DNA of 64,000 nucleotides from contig OX439135.1 of the NCBI GenBank assembly GCA_949318235.1, positions 25,390,050-25,454,049 of the forward strand, in the 5' to 3' direction. Below, piece after piece: positions 35,486-48,817 of this stretch. The notes beneath the pieces are model-generated. The model searched no databases, had not been told where the DNA came from, and saw only the letters and a list, made by a program, of their open reading frames with translations. This DNA is from Ecdyonurus torrentis. Lineage: Eukaryota > Arthropoda > Insecta > Ephemeroptera > Heptageniidae. The stretch's first letter is position 1, and every line of letters begins with the position of its first letter. Position numbers and translations under genes: made by a program.

Positions 35486-35785
35486 AAATGAGAAATACTA
35501 GACAAAGGCCAGAGAAATTTTTAAACCGATATTCTCAATTTGAATGAAAAACTGACAAAAGATTCGCAATCCGTGTTCTCTCGTTCAGCAATTTCAACCA
35601 ATCCATATTCTTTAATGATAATAATTTATATTTAAACTTGCTTCAAGTTACTGTACAGTAAAATTATTATCTATTAATTTGATTTTTGTATTATTGTGTA
35701 AATATGTATAAGTTATGTAAGAAAAATCTTTTGATTTTAAAAAACATTATGCATATTTTACAAAATTAGTTTAAATTTTACACCT

Positions 35786-35858
35786 GAAGTTATGTTATTC
35801 ATTGCTCCATCATGGTGTCGAAGCGCATTCAGTATGACGTCATGCGCATGTTTTCTTG
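35786..35858 (-). mobile_element. MITE family B/C end fragment
   Basis: It matches only the CRE-bearing end of the family (TTATTCATTGCTCCATCATG; ATGACGTCATGCGCATG). The rest is absent. Confidence 0.6.
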
Positions 35859-36429
35859 TTAAAAAAAATGCGAATTACATTTTAATCATGATATAATTTT
35901 GCGGCTACCGTCTTAATTATATCATGATTTTAATAACCATAATTGAACGTCATTTTAGTAGCAGAAAACCTGCTAGTTGGTAAGAACATCTTTTTATGTA
36001 AAAACAAAAAATAATAATAAAAAAAACTTTGCAATTATTGTTCCTGCAACGTAAGGTATTGCAAAGCCTGTGATGACGTCACAAATTATTACGTCTACGC
36101 TAAAATCTCACGTATATTGTAAAACATGACTGCGCCCGAGTCTGGTGTAAATATACTTGTTGGCGCCGGTGCCAGGCATGACTGCCAACTTGACGTGGAG
36201 ATTTCATAATATACCATCATGCTATCTTTGGAAATATATAATGATGTTATGTACGCACATTGACACAGTAATGTATTAACGAAGAGAGCGACCGACTTGC
36301 TGAGAAAATTGTCATAAGTAGAGCTATATTTTCACAATAATTCTGTCTACGATTTTTATCCATAGAAAACAAATATTGTAATTGAGAGTTTTTGTAATTT
36401 AACGCCTATTTTACACGGGTAGTTTTAAT

Positions 36430-36566
36430 GAAAGGGTTTAGCTTTCGTGTTACACCGTGTTATATAAGCAGTAAACTGACATTGAAAAGGAATTCGAGCC
36501 GAATTCCTTTTCAATGTCAGTTTACTGCTTATATAACACGGTGTAACACGAAAGCTAAACCCTTTC
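36430..36566. repeat. Perfect palindrome, 67 bp arms, 3 bp spacer
   Basis: Arms 36430-36496 and 36500-36566 are exact inverted copies, starting GAAAGGGTTTAGCTTTCGTG and meeting at GGAATTCG-AGC-CGAATTCC. No divergence between arms was seen. It may be a very young foldback element or a replication/assembly hairpin. Confidence 0.9.
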
Positions 36567-36913
36567 AAATATTGTAATTTTTAAATAAAATTGAATGAAT
36601 TAAAAAAAAAAAAAAAATGATATTTTTAATTCTTCTAAACGATCCTATGTGACAAAAGTTGTTGGTTAAATTTGAATTTCCTCATTTTTTGTAAATCATA
36701 TTTAAAATCGAGCAAAAAACTCAAATATTTAATTTTGAAAAAATATATGTGCTTTACAATAATAATTGTTCTGTAATTTGAGCACAATTTGTTCAAATAC
36801 AACATAATCTAATATGATAATATTGCATAATAACTCAGGTTACAGAACAGAGAGCATAAATATTATGTTGATTGTTCTATTTTCGCATCTTAAAGGCATT
36901 AAGGGTCTATAAT

Positions 36914-37204
36914 ATGCATTCATGTTAAAGTCAATAATTAACTCAATAACATGGGTGGCATAGGAAAATAACTCAATTTTTCAGTTTAAAAACACTATTC
37001 AATATTTTTGAGAGCATTGATGCTGTAAATATGTTGAATTAGTATCTCAAGTATATGTGAGAAAAATAACAAATAACAAAAAATTAACCGATTTCCCAAA
37101 GAAAATTGACTTAAATGAAGTTTGTCCTATGCTGAGCAATGTTATTCACTACTCCAGTATGGCCTCCAAGCGCATTAAATATGACGTCATCTGCATACAC
37201 CGTA
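36914..37204 (-). mobile_element. MITE family B, copy 4
   Basis: It begins CTATAATATGCATTCATG and ends ATGACGTCATCTGCATACAC. The termini are somewhat degraded. Confidence 0.75.
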
Positions 37205-39151
37205 TAATGGCATCAATGCAGCATAAATTTTGTAATTTATTTTTTTCCTTGTATTTTATTATTTGAAAATTATTTTATACTATTGCAAAATGTTCAAAAT
37301 AGTAAATTTATAGTCCTTTTTTCTTTTTTTTTTTTTAACTTTATTTTCACAGTTATAAAAAATATTTGAATGATTTTGTAGTATTTTTATGTTCAAATTT
37401 TACAAAAGTAGCACACAGTAAGTTTAGTTGTACACAAAGCAATTCAAAATTCAAAAAATTCTTTATTCATTTCTTTCATGCAACATTGATAATACAATTA
37501 AATGCATTACTTTAGGTTATTGCTATAAATGACAAACTAGAAATGATTGTCAATTAAAAAAAAAAAATAAAAAAAAAAAATAACTACATTAATGTACAAA
37601 AATCACAATTTGTATTTAAATTGTTTAAACTCCAATTTTTTTTATAATTAAAATTAAAAAATAAAATAAATTGAACAAACACGAAGAGTGTGCAATAATA
37701 ATATGTGATATGCTTTATTTACGATGCAATAATATAAATAATGCATGTTTTGTTTCATAAATAACTTCATTCATGAATCAAAGTCACGTTTGTAAAGTCA
37801 GAAACATTTGACATCAAAGTTGTAAATTAAAACAAATTTCCTCAAAGTTGGTAACATTGACTTACGTTTGGTCCTTGGCAAAAGTTCGATATCGATCCTC
37901 GCTTTTTTGTGTGTGTATACATAACGAATCAACATGAGAATCACTACTGTTTTACTATACATGTTATATGGAATTTGAACTTTATTTGTGATAAATTTTG
38001 ATATTGATTTAAGTATAGCCGCTCCCACCTTGCTGCTGATGAGAGAAAAAGATTCAGTCAGTCAGTAGGCAAAAGTCGGCGATTGTAGTAACGTCTCGTA
38101 TTATTACAGCAAGTTCATTTTGCCTGATTATATTTTAATTGTGTTGTTTAAAGATAATATTTTAATTACTTCATTGAGATTAAAGAATTGTTTTTAAGAA
38201 GAAAGACTTTTAACTTTTCTTTTTATTAGTGGATGTTCAGTAAAAATAGGTAAATACAACAATTAGTTTATTTTATTTTTGTAATATATAATAAATTATT
38301 TAAATACAATATATTTAAAATATTATTAAAATAAATTTTAAATTTTTTTATTTTAATTTTTTTAAGACATAATTATAACATCAATTTAAAAAATTTATAA
38401 TTAACATATTTATATTTGTTTATAATATATATTTATAAATAAATTACTAGTTTTGTTAAGTATATATCTACAGTACTGTGATTTGCTTACAGTAGTCTTA
38501 GTATCAGACAATCTTTTACAATATAAATTTGTGGAATATTATTATGTGTAATATTAATTAGCGGTTAAATGGTTTACAACAATAATTTAAGTATAAAATT
38601 GCATGTTTATCATAAATAGTGTTTTTATTAAAAAAAAAAGAAAAGAAAAGGATAATTAATGTTAGGGAAAAAATAAAGCAATGTATTTAATTTATATTCT
38701 TCAATAGTATTATCAGGAGTACGTACGGATCCGTTATTTTGTTTTTATCATAAAATGTGAGTTATTTAAAAAAAGTGAAGGAGAAGAGAAAAGGATAATT
38801 AATGTTAAGAAAAACGACAGCAATATATTCAATATGTTCTTTAATATAGTAATATATCAGGTGAACGTCCGGCTTATATTATATTGTTTAACCATATACA
38901 TTGTGTTTTTATTAAAAAAAAATAATAATAATTAATGTTAAGAAAAACGAAAGCAATATATTCAATATGTTCTTCAATATATTGTAGTATATTATATATC
39001 AGGTGAACGTATGTACGGCTTATATTTTGTTTCCAAAGATCGATAAGGCTGAGGTTATTGTGGATGACGTCACAAACACAACTTCGATTTTCCATCTCGT
39101 ACAATCTCTTTGGGCCACGTGGACAATTCTGCATACAAGCGAGTCTGTATA
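37205..39151. other. AT-rich intron-like stretch
   Basis: A possible LINE tail (37441-37560, matching about 2960-3060), a poly(A) cluster near 37560-37580, and a TCAGTCAGTCAGT cluster near 38055. No supported exon. Confidence 0.4.
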
Positions 39152-39453
39152 GGGTGTATGCGCATGACGTCATATTTAATGCACTTTGATGCCATACTGG
39201 AGTAGTAAATAACATTTTTGCTCAGCTTAGGAAAAACTTAGTTTTTTGGCTATTTTCTTTAAGAAATCTGTTAATTTTTTTGTTATTATTATTTTTCTCA
39301 CATACTTGAGATACTAATTCAACATATTTACAACATCAATGCTCTCAAAAATATTGCATATTATTTTTAAACTGGCATAAGTTTTTTTCCTATTTCACCC
39401 ATGTTATTGAGTGATCCAACATGGTGTCGACTTTAACATGAATGCATACACCC
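39152..39453 (+). mobile_element. MITE family B, copy 5
   Basis: GGGTGTATGCGCATGACGTC to GCATACACCC, 302 bp. It is preceded by TATA. Confidence 0.85.
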
Positions 39454-40183
39454 TTATATTATATTGAGCCATTGTTCATTATTTGTATTATTGTTTCAAA
39501 TTATTTATATAATATCGCAGCCAAGACATGTAACTTTATTTCAGTTTTGATTTTTGAAGTTAATCTTGAAAATCAGATTCTGATAAGTTCGATAATTGAA
39601 TTTCATCTAAATTTTTATATTAGATGGTAAATCTTAAATTTCTTTCCCTTTCCACAATTTTTTATATATTTAATTGAAATAACTGATAAAAAGCTCATTA
39701 ACCCCGTGGCATTCAGAAAAAGAGAACACACTTTTTGACGATGAGTAATAAATATTTTAATTGATACTTTTTCATAGTTCGTCGTTGGTATTTTCTTTCA
39801 TTATTAATAAATCCTTAGCATTTATATTTAAAAAATTCATATCCTATTAGTAATGATTGCAAAATTAAAATGTATTTATATAAATATTATTATAAAATAT
39901 AAATTAAATAAGATTTAATTATTTTAACCTTATTTTTTCAATATTATTTAAATTAACATTTTCTTAAAATTCATTAAGTATTTTAAATTGTTTAAGACAT
40001 TTATTAAATTTAGTAAGGATTTTAATCACATTAAATTTAAACGCAATTTTTTTAAACTTTAAACTAACGTTTTATTAAGATATATAAAATTTACAATAAA
40101 ATGATTTCATTTCTATTATCATACCTTCCTTAAATTTTACACAATTTCTTAAAAATGTGTTTGATTTTTCCTTTCCCAAGAAA

Positions 40184-40319
40184 TAATGGACCACTTGCAA
40201 TGCACTCGTGCACTATTTAAAATAAGTTTAAATATTCTTAACATGTATTTCTTTTAGAAAAGTTGATTTCACTTGCATTCTACAACAATTAAAACCATTT
40301 CATTGCAAGTGGTCCATTA
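40184..40319. mobile_element. Short TIR element W
   Basis: 136 bp with 19 bp ends TAATGGACCACTTGCAATG and CATTGCAAGTGGTCCATTA. It lies about 110 bases upstream of the kinase exon acceptor. Confidence 0.75.
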
Positions 40320-40431
40320 GATTCAATATTAAACAGATTTAGTCCGATACCTTAACTTCCAAGATTTTTGTCATATTTGATGTGATGTATTAAATAATTA
40401 TTGACGATATTTTTCTTGCTCTGTGTTCAGA

Positions 40432-40542
40432 TGAGCAGTGACTCCAAAGAAATGCGTGAGAAGGCGTTTCGTCTGTGCAAGGACTATCTCCGTGGTGTGT
40501 GGAGGGAGATCGGACAAAATGATCTTATTCTTAAGAGAATCA
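40432..40542 (+). CDS. Choline/ethanolamine kinase, N-terminal exon
   Basis: The acceptor TCTGTGTTCAG ends at 40431 and the donor GTAAGAAAAG starts at 40543. The exon encodes MSSDSKEMREKAFRLCKDYL then RGVWREIGQNDLILKRIS. The block (R)AF.LCK.YL.G.WR......I..IS matches the N-terminal region of choline/ethanolamine kinases just before the conserved GGLSN loop. Those cytosolic enzymes phosphorylate choline or ethanolamine in the first step of the Kennedy phospholipid pathway. It ends in phase 2 (AG), so the next exon should complete the Ser and start GGLSN. No such exon was found downstream in the window, implying an intron of more than 23 kb. The ATG lies directly at the acceptor, so this may be the start or an internal exon after 28379. 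Confidence 0.72.
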
Positions 40543-40772
40543 GGTAAGAAAAGAATTTTAAGTCATCAAATATTCACTTTACAAAAATTAATGAGGTTTT
40601 TATACGTATATTTAATGCCTTAAAAATATAAAATTGAAACATAATCTTTTAACGTAAATTTATGATTATTTAACCACTGTACGAAATAAGAGTGACTAAA
40701 TGTTAAATTAGTATTTTGCAAAAACATGACTTATTTCTTCATCAATATTTGCAAATTTTCGTTTCATTGAAA

Positions 40773-40818
<46 letters not shown>

Positions 40819-40995
40819 ATTGGTCGCAAACGTGATGATAAAAGTCATTTTCCCACAAGAAAAGCATTGAAAAGAAACAATTTTACAATAATTAAACAAA
40901 TCTAATGCAAAGCGTGATTTAATAATAAAATTATAAACTTTTAAAAGCATCTAAAATATGAAAAAATTTCCCTAACAATAAAAACACATGGCTAT

Positions 40996-41027
<32 letters not shown>

Positions 41028-41722
41028 CTTTCGCAATTGTTTTATTGATTTCTCTACTTTGACTGTTTAAAAAAAAATTCACCCTAAGAAAGGAAAAAAA
41101 TAAATTACGCATATCATGTTGTATTTATTTACGTAATTTTAGCATAATTCATAATAATTATACAATACTATATTTATATTATGAAACATTATAAAACAAT
41201 GCTTCGTATCTGATGTTGTTGAAAATGGAGAAGAAAAAAATATTACGTAGAATAGGGTTTACATATTTCTTAATAGGTTTTTTCTTTTTGTTTGGAATTT
41301 TTAATAACCATAATATAAAAATGTCAATATCATTTCCTATTACATAAAAATCGTACGTAAATCGTAAAGGTGTTATTATTACATAATATTACGTTTTAAG
41401 TGACGTCAGAGTGAAATATTATATTTTTACACAATCTGTGCATCATTGTTTATTAATATGCATGAATAGATACAAAAACATATAAAATCACGCTATTAAT
41501 TTCTCTATGTGTCTGCTGATGTGTGTTTATATTTGCGATGTTATGTCTCGTCCTTGAAATATTTATTTTTATAAACCCCTATTCTCAAGTTGTAGCGAAA
41601 ACTAAAATAAACTTCAGCGGAATATTTTCAGGGTTAAACAATTCTACGTTTTATATAATTGTTTTCTTAAATTTGGATTTTTGCGGACTAAGGAAATAAC
41701 ATGTAAAATATTATAAAGCATA
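40543..41722. other. Kinase intron, AT-rich
   Basis: (AG)n at 40780-40814 and poly(A) near 41008. No other feature was recognised. Confidence 0.5.
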
Positions 41723-41723
41723 T

Positions 41724-41849
41724 TAATGGTGTTCGTGAACCTGTTTGCAACATGCTCCAAAAATGCGCAATTGCATTTAAAAAGCATTGGCTGATTGTCA
41801 TTTTTTTTGTGTTCTGGAACACGAAGAACAGAGTTTACGAACACCATTA
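41724..41849. mobile_element. Short TIR element M, copy 1
   Basis: Ends TAATGGTGTTCGTGAAC and GTTTACGAACACCATTA. Its right end overlaps the target duplication of the hAT-like element at 41854. Copy 2 is at 57627-57740. Confidence 0.65.
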
Positions 41850-42185
41850 TTATTAGAGCTGTGGATTTAATCCGGTTTATTTTGAAAACCGGTTTCATGA
41901 AATAAGAAAATCGGTTTCGAGTTATTGCATAAAACCGAAAATCGAAAATTAAAAATCGAATTGCATATTAACGATTTTAAATTCGCAAAAACCTTAATTT
42001 AAAAAAAATCGATTAATATTATTTCTTATATATAAAAACCGTCAAAATAATTCGATTTTTTTTAAAATACCCATTAAAAAATCGATAATTTTTTTTAGAA
42101 AAAATCAAGGATTAAAAGTTATTTTAGCTCAATAATTTAACAATATTAAGTTATTGTGTGAGTGTATGTGTGTATATATATATGT

Positions 42186-42187
<2 letters not shown>

Positions 42188-42256
<69 letters not shown>

Positions 42257-42333
42257 TTATATATATATATATATAAATAAATAAATAAATAAATAAATAA
42301 TCGTCTTTATTCAAAAATCATGCAGAAAAATAC

Positions 42334-42390
<57 letters not shown>
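42188..42390. repeat. (TA)n and (AAAT)n microsatellites
   Basis: (TA)n at 42188-42251 and 42337-42390, with AAAT units at 42276-42300. Tyr-Ile frames here are spurious. Confidence 0.9.
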
Positions 42391-42395
<5 letters not shown>

Positions 42396-43599
42396 TATTT
42401 TTCATTCATATTATAATTTATTAACACGCAGCTTATATTTTCCCATACAAATTTTAAAATCTTAGTTATCATTTATCATGTTTGTTCGCTCAATGACAAT
42501 TTTTTTATGGAAGTTGACTTTAGATTTAGACTCCTCTTATCGGGCAGTGCAAGACTGCAGGTGCAAAAATATTTTGACAAGATTCTGGACATATACCTGA
42601 TGTTTATTTTTTCTCTGTTCTTTATACCATTGACGATCCCTCGGGTGTCAACTAACCCGTCTATTATTTTCACAACTATACGGTAAATAGATTCTGAAGA
42701 TTTTGTTTTAAGTATATTATAATTTGATTTTAAAGGACCCTAATTTATTGCTATTTTAATAATACATTATTTTTCAATGTTTTTCTAAATTTATTATTAA
42801 TTTTCATTTATATTATTATATATGTACTATAATATTTAACTTAAAAACTATAAGCGTATCACTAAAAAAAAAAAAAATAAAAAAATAAATAAAAAAAAAA
42901 AAAAAAAAAAAGTAACTTGGTATTTTGATTTTGTATCGGTGGGTGCAAATGAAAACTTATTTTAGCAAACAAAAAGCTGAAAAAGCGTATGATTAATGAT
43001 TATCTGATCATACGACTGAAAGCTTTAATATCTTCAATTAGTAGGAAAAGTTAAAATGATTAAAAATGCATGCAGTTTTTTTTTCTTTTTTTAATACACG
43101 CATACACCTTTATTTTTTGTCGTTCTATAGCGTCTTTTTCAACAAGAAAAAAGACAAGCAAAATAATTCACAATTATTTTTATTAAATATTTAAAATTAA
43201 GCTAGAACGACGATAAAAAAAGATATATATTTGTATTTTCATTAAGAAAACAACTGTGGTAATTATAATTCACTGTAATTGTTTCTTTGAGTGCTCAATA
43301 TTAATTCATGCATAAAGTAATGAGGGTCTTCTGGTCAGGTAGCAAATGATCCCTCACCTAAAATAAAACGCAAATGTATGAGTAGAGGTAGTGTACAATA
43401 CTGCATCTACTTTTACATTGACAATCTCTGAAAGAATGCATCAGGTATATGAGGTATTGGGGAGAAGGTAGAGAGGGAAAAAACAATATAATATTCTAAC
43501 ACTTTAAAATACCATTTTATTTTATTCTTCTGTTACGTAAAAGAATCGTAATAAAATACTGTTTATATACAAAATATGTTTTTACAATTTGCATATAAA

Positions 43600-43752
43600 A
43601 GGCCCGCGCAGCCGTTTTATTTTATTTAATATTAAATTAATTAAAATAATAAGTCGCTGTGATTGGCTGAGAGTCGACTCTCCGCCAATCACAGTGACCT
43701 ATTTTCTTAAATTAATTTAATATTAAATAAAATAAGACGGCTGCGCGGGCCT
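43600..43752. mobile_element. GC-ended foldback
   Basis: Ends AGGCCCGCGCAGCCG and CGGCTGCGCGGGCCT, with arms of about 66 bases (43600-43666, 43687-43752). The centre has GTGATTGGC and its complement around a GAGTCGACTC palindrome. Confidence 0.75.
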
Positions 43753-43797
43753 AAAGAATGCATTTTTTATGCTCTTTAGAATACTCTCAAAACGAGA

Positions 43798-44870
43798 TTA
43801 CCTAAATAAATTAGCTTGCCTAGAATATGATCATTAAATTTGATAGTAAGATTTCTTCAAACACAATAAAAAATGAATTTCTGACTTACATTTTAGTCTC
43901 AACAAATTTTTATTTTGATATTCATGTACAGCAGTATGTTCTACTACATATTGAATACAAAATGATGTATGCATTATTAAATTAGATTTAAGAACGACTA
44001 TTTTGCATACATGCAAAAATAGGTATTTTCAGTGTTTCATACGAATTGCAGTAAAATTTAACCAATATATTTGACATCAGCATAAAATTTGCATTTAGGA
44101 ATAATTTTTTACGATTTAAATTTTTAAAATCGAGGAACGCCCCTTTTTAATAATTGATGAATTTCTAAAAAACTATACGTTGCATCAAAAACTTTTAATG
44201 ACAAGAAATGTGTAGAATTATATAATACAATCTGTGTATAAATTTTAGGCCATTTAAAATGTTTTTGACAATTTGCCAACGCTTTGAAAGTTTTCAAACA
44301 GAGAAATTTTAAAAGTGAAGTAAAACATCATAATAAAAACATTGCACTTTTAAAATTTCTCTGTTTAAAACTTTTCAAAGCGTTGGCAAATTGTCAATAA
44401 CATTTCAAATAGCCTGAAATTTATACTCAAAGTGTATTATATAATTCTACACATTTCTTGTCATTAAAAGTTTTTGATGCAACGTATAGTTTTTTAGAAA
44501 TTCATTAATTATTAAAAAGGGGCGTTCCTTGATTTTAAAATATTGAATCTTGAAAATTTATTCCGAAATGCAAATTTTATGCTGATGTCAAATATATTGG
44601 TTAAATTTTACTGCAATTTGTATGAAATACGGAAAATACCCATATTTGCATGTATGCAAAATAGTTGTTCTTAAATCTAATTCAATAATGCATACATCAT
44701 TTTGTATTCAATATGTAGAAGAAAATACTGCTGTACATGAATATCAAAATAAAAATTTGTTAAGACAAAAATGTAAGTCAGAAATTTAATTTTTTATTGT
44801 ATTTTAACAAATCTTACTATCAAGTTTAACGTTCGTGTTCTAGGCAATTAAGCTAATTTATTAAGGTTAC
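43798..44870. mobile_element. Large foldback, about 520 bp arms and 27 bp loop
   Basis: The left arm 43798-44317 and the right arm 44345-44870 are inverted copies with scattered mismatches (AATAAATTAGCTT.. ; CCAACGCTTTGAAAG ; ..AAAAGTG). The loop is about 27 bases. Short minus-strand frames in the arms are not convincing genes. Confidence 0.8.
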
Positions 44871-45557
44871 TTTATTTAAAAATATTTTAAGAAGAATAAA
44901 AAATGCAGTCTTATATAATCTGCAAATTTTAAACTGATATATTTATGTATATTTGCTTACAATTAGTAGTTTAGTATTATTTTTTTAATTATGAAAAAAA
45001 AATCAATTGTTTAAAAGTTTTAAAAAGTTTAAAATCATACCATTTCTAATCAAAGAAAGGTAATAATGATAAAAATTTGAATTTGAGGAGCAAAAATCAT
45101 AGTTTTAAAATTCTACCTCCAAAAAAATAAGAGAGAGAAAAAAAAGGAATATGTTTTGCACCATGATGTGTTTTGCACCTTTCTTCAGAACGCAAAACAC
45201 AACCAGCTGGACACCTGAGGGCATGTAACTCCCTTTCAACCCCACGGCCGTTTATATACCTTATAATTTTTTTTTACCTCCGTATATCAATTGTAAGCCT
45301 GACGTTTCTTAAACAAAAAAAATTATATATTATAAATTATACCCTGTTTGCAAAATGATTTTAGTTTAATATGAATATTATAGTTAACTATATATTTCAT
45401 ACAAAAATTTAAGCAATACATTTTTAGGTTTTATCATATAATTTTTATATACTAATATTTTTTAAATGATGTCTTTAATATCCGCGGAAAAATAAAAATA
45501 CGGAATAAATGAATGAGAGAGAGAGAGAGAGAAAGAGAGAAAGAAAATAAGTTTTTC

Positions 45558-45640
45558 ATTCATTCATTCATTCATTCATTCATTCATTCATTCATTCATT
45601 CATTCATTCATTCATTCATTCATTCATTCATTCATTCATT
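45558..45640. repeat. (ATTC)n microsatellite
   Basis: About 20 units of ATTC, preceded by a GA-rich run at 45514-45535. Confidence 0.95.
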
Positions 45641-46698
45641 ATATATATTCTATATAGTTATAATAGATAGATAACGATATAGAAAAAATGTAATAATGTT
45701 TTTTATGCAACTTTATATTACATCCTTGTTTAATTTGCTGCTAATAAATTGATAGTAAGAGCGATTTTGTTAATTTTTCTTTCCAAAACTTAAAACAAAC
45801 TTTAATTGCTTTCTTTCTTTCTTTTATATTAAATTATTATTTCTTTTTTCACTTATGTAAAGAAAAAGAAAAAAAAAAAAAAAAAAAAGAGGAAGAAGAG
45901 TATAAAGAACATTCTATGATCATGCAGCTTTTAGTGCTTTTACTGACCAACCACTTCTTCATTTTTTTTACCTACCTGTACTCCAATACTTTTTAAACGG
46001 TACTCCATGAAAAGTACAATAGCCTGGCTTTCCTTTCTTTCTATACCTAATATAAGTCCATAATATATACAGAGTTTAATACGCATTTTTAAGATCTTCA
46101 TTTTGCACAGGTGACTAATTTGATTGATATACATTTTAAATAAAACATATAATATAATATAGTTGCAAAAAACTAAACAAGAATTATTTTAAAAATAATG
46201 GAATATAAAATATTGTGTGAATCATAAGAGCTATTTCAAAATATAAAATTGGTTTCAAATATAATTTAAGAAAAAAAGTGTTATTATTCAATTTTTTTTT
46301 TTTTTTTGGACCGCTGTTTAAATATAAAACTGAATATCATTAAAGAAACTTAAAAATCGTATTAAAGATTTGCAAATCTAAGGATTCCAAGTAAATAATA
46401 ATAAATAAAAAAAAATCGATTTTTAATTTTGTTATTCGGTTTATCATAAAAAAATATTCGATTTTTTATAACAAATGACCTTTACGATTCGATTTTTTAT
46501 TTTTAGATGGTAAAAATCGAATTTTGTAAACCGAATTTTAAAGTCAAAATCATAATAATGACTGAAAAAACCGACAAAATCGAAAACCGAATCGTTCTGT
46601 TTTTAATCGATTTAATCGAACCGATAAAAAATAAAAACGATTATCCGGTTTCGCAATTTTTAGCGGTTTCCACAGCTCTAATTATTATTAACTTAAGG

Positions 46699-46920
46699 TT
46701 GTGTACGCATGACGTCATTCTGAGTGCTTTTCGATGCTCTTCTTGAGCAATGAATAACATTGCTCAGCATAGGACAAACATAGTTTTTGGCTATTTTATT
46801 TAGAAAATTAGCTATTTTTTGGTTATTTTTATTTTTCTTACATATTTGAGGTACTAATCTAACCTTTTAACAGCATCAAAGCTCTGAAGAAAATTGCGAA
46901 TTATTATTAAAAAATATTAT
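46699..46920 (+). mobile_element. MITE family B, subfamily C, truncated
   Basis: It starts GTTGTGTACGCATGACGTC and contains TTTTCGATGCTCTTCTTGAG, diagnostic of subfamily C. The right third is lost. The following 46921-47825 is AT-rich with poly(T) near 47322-47355. Confidence 0.7.
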
Positions 46921-47319
46921 TAAAAAAATATATATAATCAAATTTTTTTTAATTTTTTAAATTTTTTTCTTTTGTTGTTATGTTTTATTATATAATAGTT
47001 TTTTATTATATTATTATTATTTTTCTTATAAATAATTTTTAAAATATGAATTTGTATTATGAAAAAAACAAAATACAAAACACGACTTCTAGTGCACTTC
47101 TAGCGTTATAACTGGCGCATATTTGCATTTTATTACTGAGGTGCAAATTGAAATTGATACAATTTTTGAATAATCAAATCATGATATAAGTTGAACGTAT
47201 ATAAATTAAATGCATATTTATTTTTAAATTGCATAAATGTAGTTGCTCCATCAAGTAAGATTATAAATACGTCTTTATTTTTGTTCATCTTTAAATATTT
47301 AATTTTTGTGCGCACTTCG

Positions 47320-47361
<42 letters not shown>

Positions 47362-47825
47362 TTAGTAACAAAAACCGTATATCAGTCAGATAGCCAGCTT
47401 TTATTTCAATGCCAATTAAGACAAGATAATAAAACTTACAAAGTTAAAATAATTGCATGTATAGAATTACGAGTTGTATAATATATTATAATGTCCATAC
47501 CTCACGTGATACGACCAAATGATAACGCCGGTCATTTTTTATTACAAAATATTTTAAGAGATAACAAAATGTCACCTTTTTTTGTTTCTTCGTGACAAAA
47601 TATTGTTATCGTAAATATGCTTGGCAATGTAAAATATTATACTCTACAGTGTTCATAATTTTTAACTTTTAAGCTATATAATATGTCATTTTAAATCAAA
47701 GTGGGGTTCTGAGGATTTTTTTTAATTTTTTTTTTATTCAATTTAGGTTGATTAGGAATTAGAATCCATGCAGGCAATATCTAGGTATTACTATATATAC
47801 ACCACACAAAACACTATCATATAGG

Positions 47826-48132
47826 TTGGTTTCATTCATATGTTAAAGTCGACGTCATAAGTGAGTACTAAATAACATTGGCTGGTATAAGAAAATGGCA
47901 CATTTTGCCAGGTTAAAAATACTTAGCATTTTTTTTTTCAGAGCATTGATGCTGTTAACAGGTTGAATTAGTACCTCAAGTATACAAGAAAAATAATAAT
48001 GACCAAAAAATAGCTAATTTTCCACAAAAAAAAAGTCAAAAACTACGTTTGTCCTATGCTGAGCAATGTTATTCATTGCTCAAGAAGAGCATCGAAAAGC
48101 ACTCAGAATGACGTCATGCGTACACACCCTAT
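47826..48132 (-). mobile_element. MITE subfamily C copy
   Basis: It ends AGAATGACGTCATGCGTACA then CACCC. It contains CTCAAGAAGAGCATCG. It is a near-complete inverse copy. Confidence 0.8.
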
Positions 48133-48419
48133 ACATTATTACATTTGTATTGAAATGAAATGCTTAAAATGCACTTTTATTGTGTTGAAATTCAGTCTAT
48201 ACATGATTGAGCAATTTTTTTTTATATCTATGAAAATGTCTTGAGTATATATATTAAACTGTTGTTGGTTGTTGTTTTTATTGTTGTTATTAATTCATTA
48301 AAGTTGATTAACTCCACAGGGAAATTTATGTAATTTGTGCTATTTATTTTATGAAGCAAAATTGGAAATGCATAATATAACGTACACCAACCTAATATTT
48401 ATCAATCCCATATGTATCG

Positions 48420-48456
<37 letters not shown>

Positions 48457-48817
48457 TTTTTTGCAGTATTACAGCATAAATTATGCTGTAATGAACAAAT
48501 GTTGCTGAAAATGGGATAGCATAATTTTTACGTACTTATGTTGTCCTTAGTCCTTATACAGTATAAGAATATAAAACATCAAATAGAGAAATTTAAGGGA
48601 ATTATCCTTTGAATACCATGCAACATTTTCAATATATTTTTATTTTTTATTTTTTATAACCCCAAATGTTTTCATTTTTTTACCTTATACCTTATACCTT
48701 ATATAAGAAGGCCGCGAGTTTTTAGATTTTATTTATCATTCTTTATCATCAAATTTCTAAAAATTGGGGATAAACTTTTGAATTTTTAAGAGCCATATCA
48801 TATATAATAAATGGTTC

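Larger units (their letters stand above)
41854..46680. mobile_element. hAT-like element, about 4.8 kb, non-coding
   Basis: Ends TAGAGCTGTGG and CCACAGCTCTA, with the 8 bp duplication ATTATTAT at 41846-41853 and 46681-46688. Subterminal zones are rich in AAATCGA / TCGATTT and CCGGTTT motifs at both ends. Nested inside are (TA)n runs, a GC-ended foldback (43600-43752) and a foldback with about 520 bp arms (43798-44870). No transposase frame was recognised. Confidence 0.7.

Noticed and set aside
38045..38250. Possible non-coding first exon of the kinase gene (TCAGTCAGTCAGT cluster and an ATAG|GTAAAT donor-like site)
   Set aside because: No coding, no other promoter element, and the donor is weak; not enough support.
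42129..42314. Tyr-Ile repeat frame
   Set aside because: (TA)n microsatellite.
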